NCBI GenBank assembly: GCA_043809365.1
Contig: JAZDDW010000019.1
Span: forward strand, 1-22,998
DNA from: CAJAUT01 sp043809365
GTDB lineage: Bacteria; Patescibacteriota; Microgenomatia; UBA1400; UBA12108
DNA length: 22,998 bases
Direction of reading: 5' to 3'
The notes under the pieces are model-generated. The model was given only the letters and a program-made list of their open reading frames with translations, was not told the DNA's origin and made no database searches. The position numbers and the translations under genes are program-made. Shown here piece after piece: positions 20,503 through 22,998 of the stretch. How positions within the stretch are numbered: the stretch's first letter is position 1; each line of letters opens with the position of its first letter.

Positions 20503-22150
20503 AACTACCTATGAGTTGCAGTGATTCTTTGTCTCGCCAAACATTAACATCGAGAGCACAAATTAGGGATTTGAGCGAGGTGAGTGGGTGGGAGTGAATG
20601 GTATTGAAAAGTAGGACTTCACGGGTCGTCCCACCTTGTTCGACCGTGAGTTTGTGGTGCTTGCCACCGACCCCAAGTTCGCGATCTTCTAGTACGTTCA
20701 AGTCATAAAGAATAAATTTGGGCTTGGGGTTGCCAATGCCGAATGGTTCAAGAGTCGCGAGCATTTTGGCTAGTTTGAGGGAGGTAGATTTGAGGGGGAG
20801 CGCGAGATCGGCAGACTCACTTTTGATGAGTAGAGTGTCATTGATCTCTCGATCAGCGAGAGATTCAAGTTCTTTAGTAAAGATAGCAACTTTGTCGCGA
20901 TCTAAGCTAAACCCAGCCGCTTGTTCGTGGCCACCTAAGCCGAGAAATGAGGTTTTTAGTGAACGCAAGAGCTCGGTGATATTTATCCCCGATACTGAAC
21001 GGGCGGAGCCTTTGACAACTTCACCATTGTCGCTCATGACTATTGCGGGGCGGTGATATATCTCGGCAAGTTTACCGGCCACTAGACCGATGACTCCCTC
21101 ATGATAGTCGCCGATGACCACAATAATCTTGTGATCTACACTTTTCCCCACGGCAAGTTTGAGAGCTCGGTCTGTATACTCTTGACGATCTTTATTGTGA
21201 GATTCGATTTTCCCGGCTAGTTCAGTTGCCAGATTTTTGTCGCTCGTACACAGGAGCCGGAGAGCATCGAGAGGATTATAGATTCTCCCTGCGGCATTGA
21301 TCCGGGGAGCGATACCAAAGCTAATGTCGTAAGTTGTGAGATCCTTTTTCCCTACCCCCATCGCTTTTTTCATGGCGAGGAGGCCGGGCCTGACGGTCTG
21401 GGAGAGCGCAACAAGGCCAGGCGCGACTATCGAGCGGTTGAGGCCAGTCAGGGGCATCATGTCGGCAATCACGCCGATGGTCGTGAGGTCAAGGAGTTTC
21501 ATGGCAGGGTTACCCAGGAGATAAAGAGAGAAAATCCAAGCGACTCCAGCACCAGAGGTGGTGAGCGTATGAACAATACAGCTAGCGGGAGGGAGCTTAC
21601 CCTCCGGTTGGTGGTGATCGGTCACGATTACATCAAGACCACTATCGCGAAATGATTTGATGCCAGAGTGGGCGACGATACCGGTATCGACGGTTACGAT
21701 GAGCTTGGGAGCAAAACCTGGGAACTGAGCACCCTTAAAGGCTTCACCGCTTAAGATTTCGGCGACGACTTTGTCGCCTAGGCCGTAGCCATGAAGGTGA
21801 CGATCGGGGATAAAGGGGAGGACGCGCGACTTTGATGCTTGGACTTTGACATAACCTGAGACGGCTTGCCACATGATGGCTGTTGCTGTTACACCATCCG
21901 CGTCGTAGTCGCCGAAAACGCAGATGTCGTGGTTCCTTTTCAAATGAGAGTCGAGAATCTCTTTGGCTTTTTTGAGAGTGGTCTTTTTGAGACCGGACTT
22001 TCTAAGGAGAAAATCGAGCGTGGGAGCGGGAGGATGCAAGAATGTATCCTGCTCGCTTTGGGTTTGGTATCCCCTACTCTCTAGAATAGTTTGGAAAATC
22101 TCCTCGGCAGTGGCATCAGTCGTTACTTTGGTTTTGACACGAATATCCAT
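20489..22150 (-). CDS. recJ: Single-stranded-DNA-specific exonuclease RecJ
   Basis: RecJ is the 5'-to-3' single-strand exonuclease of recombination and mismatch repair. This 553-residue protein has the DHH phosphoesterase motifs: FGDYDADGVTA (Asp81, Asp83, Asp85), VDTG (about 154-157), TDHH (177-180) and IADMMPL. It then has APRINAAGR (281-289), the DHHA1 motif GLGGHEQAAGF (404-414), and an OB-fold at the C-terminus that binds single-stranded DNA. The length is normal. The start at 22150 is set by TAGAAT 6 nt upstream. It is divergent from the CCA-adding enzyme gene, with 74 nt between the two starts. Confidence 0.95.
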   Translation of the reverse strand: MDIRVKTKVTTDATAEEIFQTILESRGYQTQSEQDTFLHPPAPTLDFLLRKSGLKKTTLKKAKEILDSHLKRNHDICVFGDYDADGVTATAIMWQAVSGYVKVQASKSRVLPFIPDRHLHGYGLGDKVVAEILSGEAFKGAQFPGFAPKLIVTVDTGIVAHSGIKSFRDSGLDVIVTDHHQPEGKLPPASCIVHTLTTSGAGVAWIFSLYLLGNPAMKLLDLTTIGVIADMMPLTGLNRSIVAPGLVALSQTVRPGLLAMKKAMGVGKKDLTTYDISFGIAPRINAAGRIYNPLDALRLLCTSDKNLATELAGKIESHNKDRQEYTDRALKLAVGKSVDHKIIVVIGDYHEGVIGLVAGKLAEIYHRPAIVMSDNGEVVKGSARSVSGINITELLRSLKTSFLGLGGHEQAAGFSLDRDKVAIFTKELESLADREINDTLLIKSESADLALPLKSTSLKLAKMLATLEPFGIGNPKPKFILYDLNVLEDRELGVGGKHHKLTVEQGGTTREVLLFNTIHSHPLTSLKSLICALDVNVWRDKESLQLIGSYVET

Positions 22151-22162
22151 ATAGACATTCTA
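22151..22162 (-). promoter_or_regulatory. -10 box (TAGAAT) of recJ, leaderless spacing
   Basis: TAGAAT on the minus strand (22157-22162) is 6 nt before the recJ ATG. GGAGGG lies upstream of this box, too far away to serve as a ribosome site. Confidence 0.55.
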
Positions 22163-22192
22163 CCCTCCTTCGCCCTTACGGGCTACGGCGGG
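22163..22192. repeat. REP-like imperfect palindrome
   Basis: Two 13-nt arms (22163-22175 and 22180-22192) pair at 10 of 13 positions around a TTAC loop; the inner part, GCCC/GGGC, is perfect. It lies between the divergent recJ and CCA-enzyme promoters, over the recJ -35 position. The CTTCGCCC...GGGCTACGGCGGG form resembles dispersed palindromes I recall from CPR genomes, which I cannot check here. Confidence 0.55.
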
Positions 22193-22212
22193 CAAGGCAT
22201 CTTACTCTGAGT

Positions 22213-22224
22213 TATAATGAGGAT
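22213..22224 (+). promoter_or_regulatory. -10 box (TATAAT) of the CCA-adding enzyme gene, leaderless spacing
   Basis: TATAAT (22213-22218) is followed by GAGGAT and the ATG at 22225. GAGG could be read as a Shine-Dalgarno, but it would lie at or upstream of the expected transcription start. Confidence 0.6.
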
Positions 22225-22998
22225 ATGAAGTTCAAGTTGGACGCTGGGGTAGTCAAAATTGTTGAGGCTCTGGAAGCGAAAGGATACGAGGCGTGGATTG
22301 TTGGAGGAGCGGTACGAGACCTCCTACTTGGGATCCCGGCCTACGACTGGGACGTGACGACGTCGGCTACGCCCGAGCAAATCCAGCCTTTATTTAATGA
22401 GTGTTTTTATGACAATGAATACGGGACGGTGAAGGTAGCGGGGAAACATATCGGAAAGCAGTTTGGTCTAAAAGAGTGCGAGATTAAAGACGAGGAACTA
22501 TATGACATCACAACCTTCCGATCGGAGTCGGGCTACTCGGATAAACGTAGGCCAGATAGTGTCGTATGGGGGAAAACGGTTGAGGAGGATTTGAGGCGGC
22601 GCGACTTTACGGTCAATGCTATAGCATTGAGTATTCCAGTTTTCCAGTTTTCCAGTTTTCCGGTGAACAATGAGTTTGAGTGTAAATTGGTGGATCCGTA
22701 TGGAGGGCAAGAGGATATCAAGAATAAAATAATCAAGGCAGTGGGAATAGCAAGCGAGCGATTTGAGGAAGATGCCCTGCGGATCATGCGAGCGATCCGG
22801 ATCGCCGCCCAGCTCGGGTTCACCATCGAAGAGCAGACGCTCACCGCGCTCAAGGAAAAAGTACCCAATCTCAAAGAAATCTCTTGGGAGAGGACGGGGG
22901 CGGAAGTGATGAAATTGCTTGCTACCGAGCACGCGACTGACGGCATTCAGTTGATGGTTAATACTGGGATCATGGAGATACTCATCCCCGAACTTTTG
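22225..22998 (+). CDS. cca: CCA tRNA nucleotidyltransferase (C-terminus beyond window)
   Basis: The frame is open from the ATG at 22225 to the window edge, 258 residues. The head domain has WIVGGAVRDLLLG (about 24-36) and DWD (41-43), the class II nucleotidyltransferase metal site. Then come RRRDFTVNAIAL, DPYGG and EDALRIMRAIRIAAQLGF of the neck and body. The enzyme adds CCA to tRNA 3' ends; the tRNA-Glu in this window indeed lacks an encoded CCA. Some relatives add only A or CC, and the class II family also includes poly(A) polymerase. Between NAIAL and LVDPYGG the protein has an unusual insertion (about residues 136-150) encoded in part by three 8-bp tandem repeats. Confidence 0.92.
   Translation, partial: MKFKLDAGVVKIVEALEAKGYEAWIVGGAVRDLLLGIPAYDWDVTTSATPEQIQPLFNECFYDNEYGTVKVAGKHIGKQFGLKECEIKDEELYDITTFRSESGYSDKRRPDSVVWGKTVEEDLRRRDFTVNAIALSIPVFQFSSFPVNNEFECKLVDPYGGQEDIKNKIIKAVGIASERFEEDALRIMRAIRIAAQLGFTIEEQTLTALKEKVPNLKEISWERTGAEVMKLLATEHATDGIQLMVNTGIMEILIPELL
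22636..22659 (+). repeat. Three tandem CCAGTTTT units in the CCA-enzyme gene
   Basis: Three exact 8-bp units lie in frame, flanked by TT and CC. They encode part of the segment IPVFQFSSFPV, which is extra relative to the usual short loop before DPYGG. Since 8 is not a multiple of 3, loss or gain of one unit would shift the frame. Confidence 0.85.

Noticed and set aside
22636..22659. CRISPR-like repeat
   Set aside because: Units are 8 bp with no spacers, inside a coding frame. No CRISPR array or cas gene is seen anywhere in the window.
1..22998. UGA recoding as in some CPR lineages
   Set aside because: TGA ends several complete genes at the expected place, such as serS and the HD gene, and no gene needs it to be read through.

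Overview
The window is a compact bacterial chromosome segment, probably from a Patescibacteria/CPR organism and perhaps the Microgenomates branch. That placement is inferred. It rests on very short intergenic gaps, mostly translation and envelope housekeeping genes, an archaeal-type AspRS, a SecA tail in which the usual fourth zinc ligand is Gly, and a proline-linker membrane-anchored protein of a kind I associate with that branch. UGA is used as a normal stop.

Layout. From 1 to 10869 nearly everything lies on the minus strand: greA, lysS, a prolyl-iminopeptidase-like hydrolase, an HD protein, serS, a HAD hydrolase, secA, a frameshifted HAD gene, an MFS transporter, a small membrane protein and a methyltransferase cut by the window edge. 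Two plus-strand genes follow (a cupin and an APH-like phosphotransferase). An integrated element of about 3 kb (12625-15609) comes next and abuts the 3' end of a tRNA-Glu gene. Then come gltX on the minus strand, a divergent membrane-anchored protein on the plus strand, a minus-strand aspS/dac/recJ block, and a plus-strand CCA-adding enzyme that runs off the right edge.

The mobile element carries a large serine recombinase and two unrecognised small genes. Its two ends share only a 5-bp core, TGTGA. Just upstream of the recombinase lies a 171-bp inverted copy in which the right-end sequence (103 bp) and the left-end sequence (73 bp) are fused across that same TGTGA. This is exactly the joined attP expected of the excised circle. 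The element therefore appears to hold a second, intact attP. The recombinase reading frame crosses attR into the antisense strand of tRNA-Glu, so its C-terminus should differ between the integrated and circular forms.

A second pattern runs through the host genes. Twelve genes have a good -10 box (TATAAT, TATACT, TAGAAT and similar, often with an upstream TG) placed 6-8 nt before the start codon, which predicts leaderless mRNAs. This holds even where only 14-27 nt separate adjacent genes. Several genes inside tightly packed clusters instead use a Shine-Dalgarno sequence or overlap the preceding stop codon. The element's own genes all have leaders with Shine-Dalgarno sequences. The host and its element therefore seem to start translation differently.
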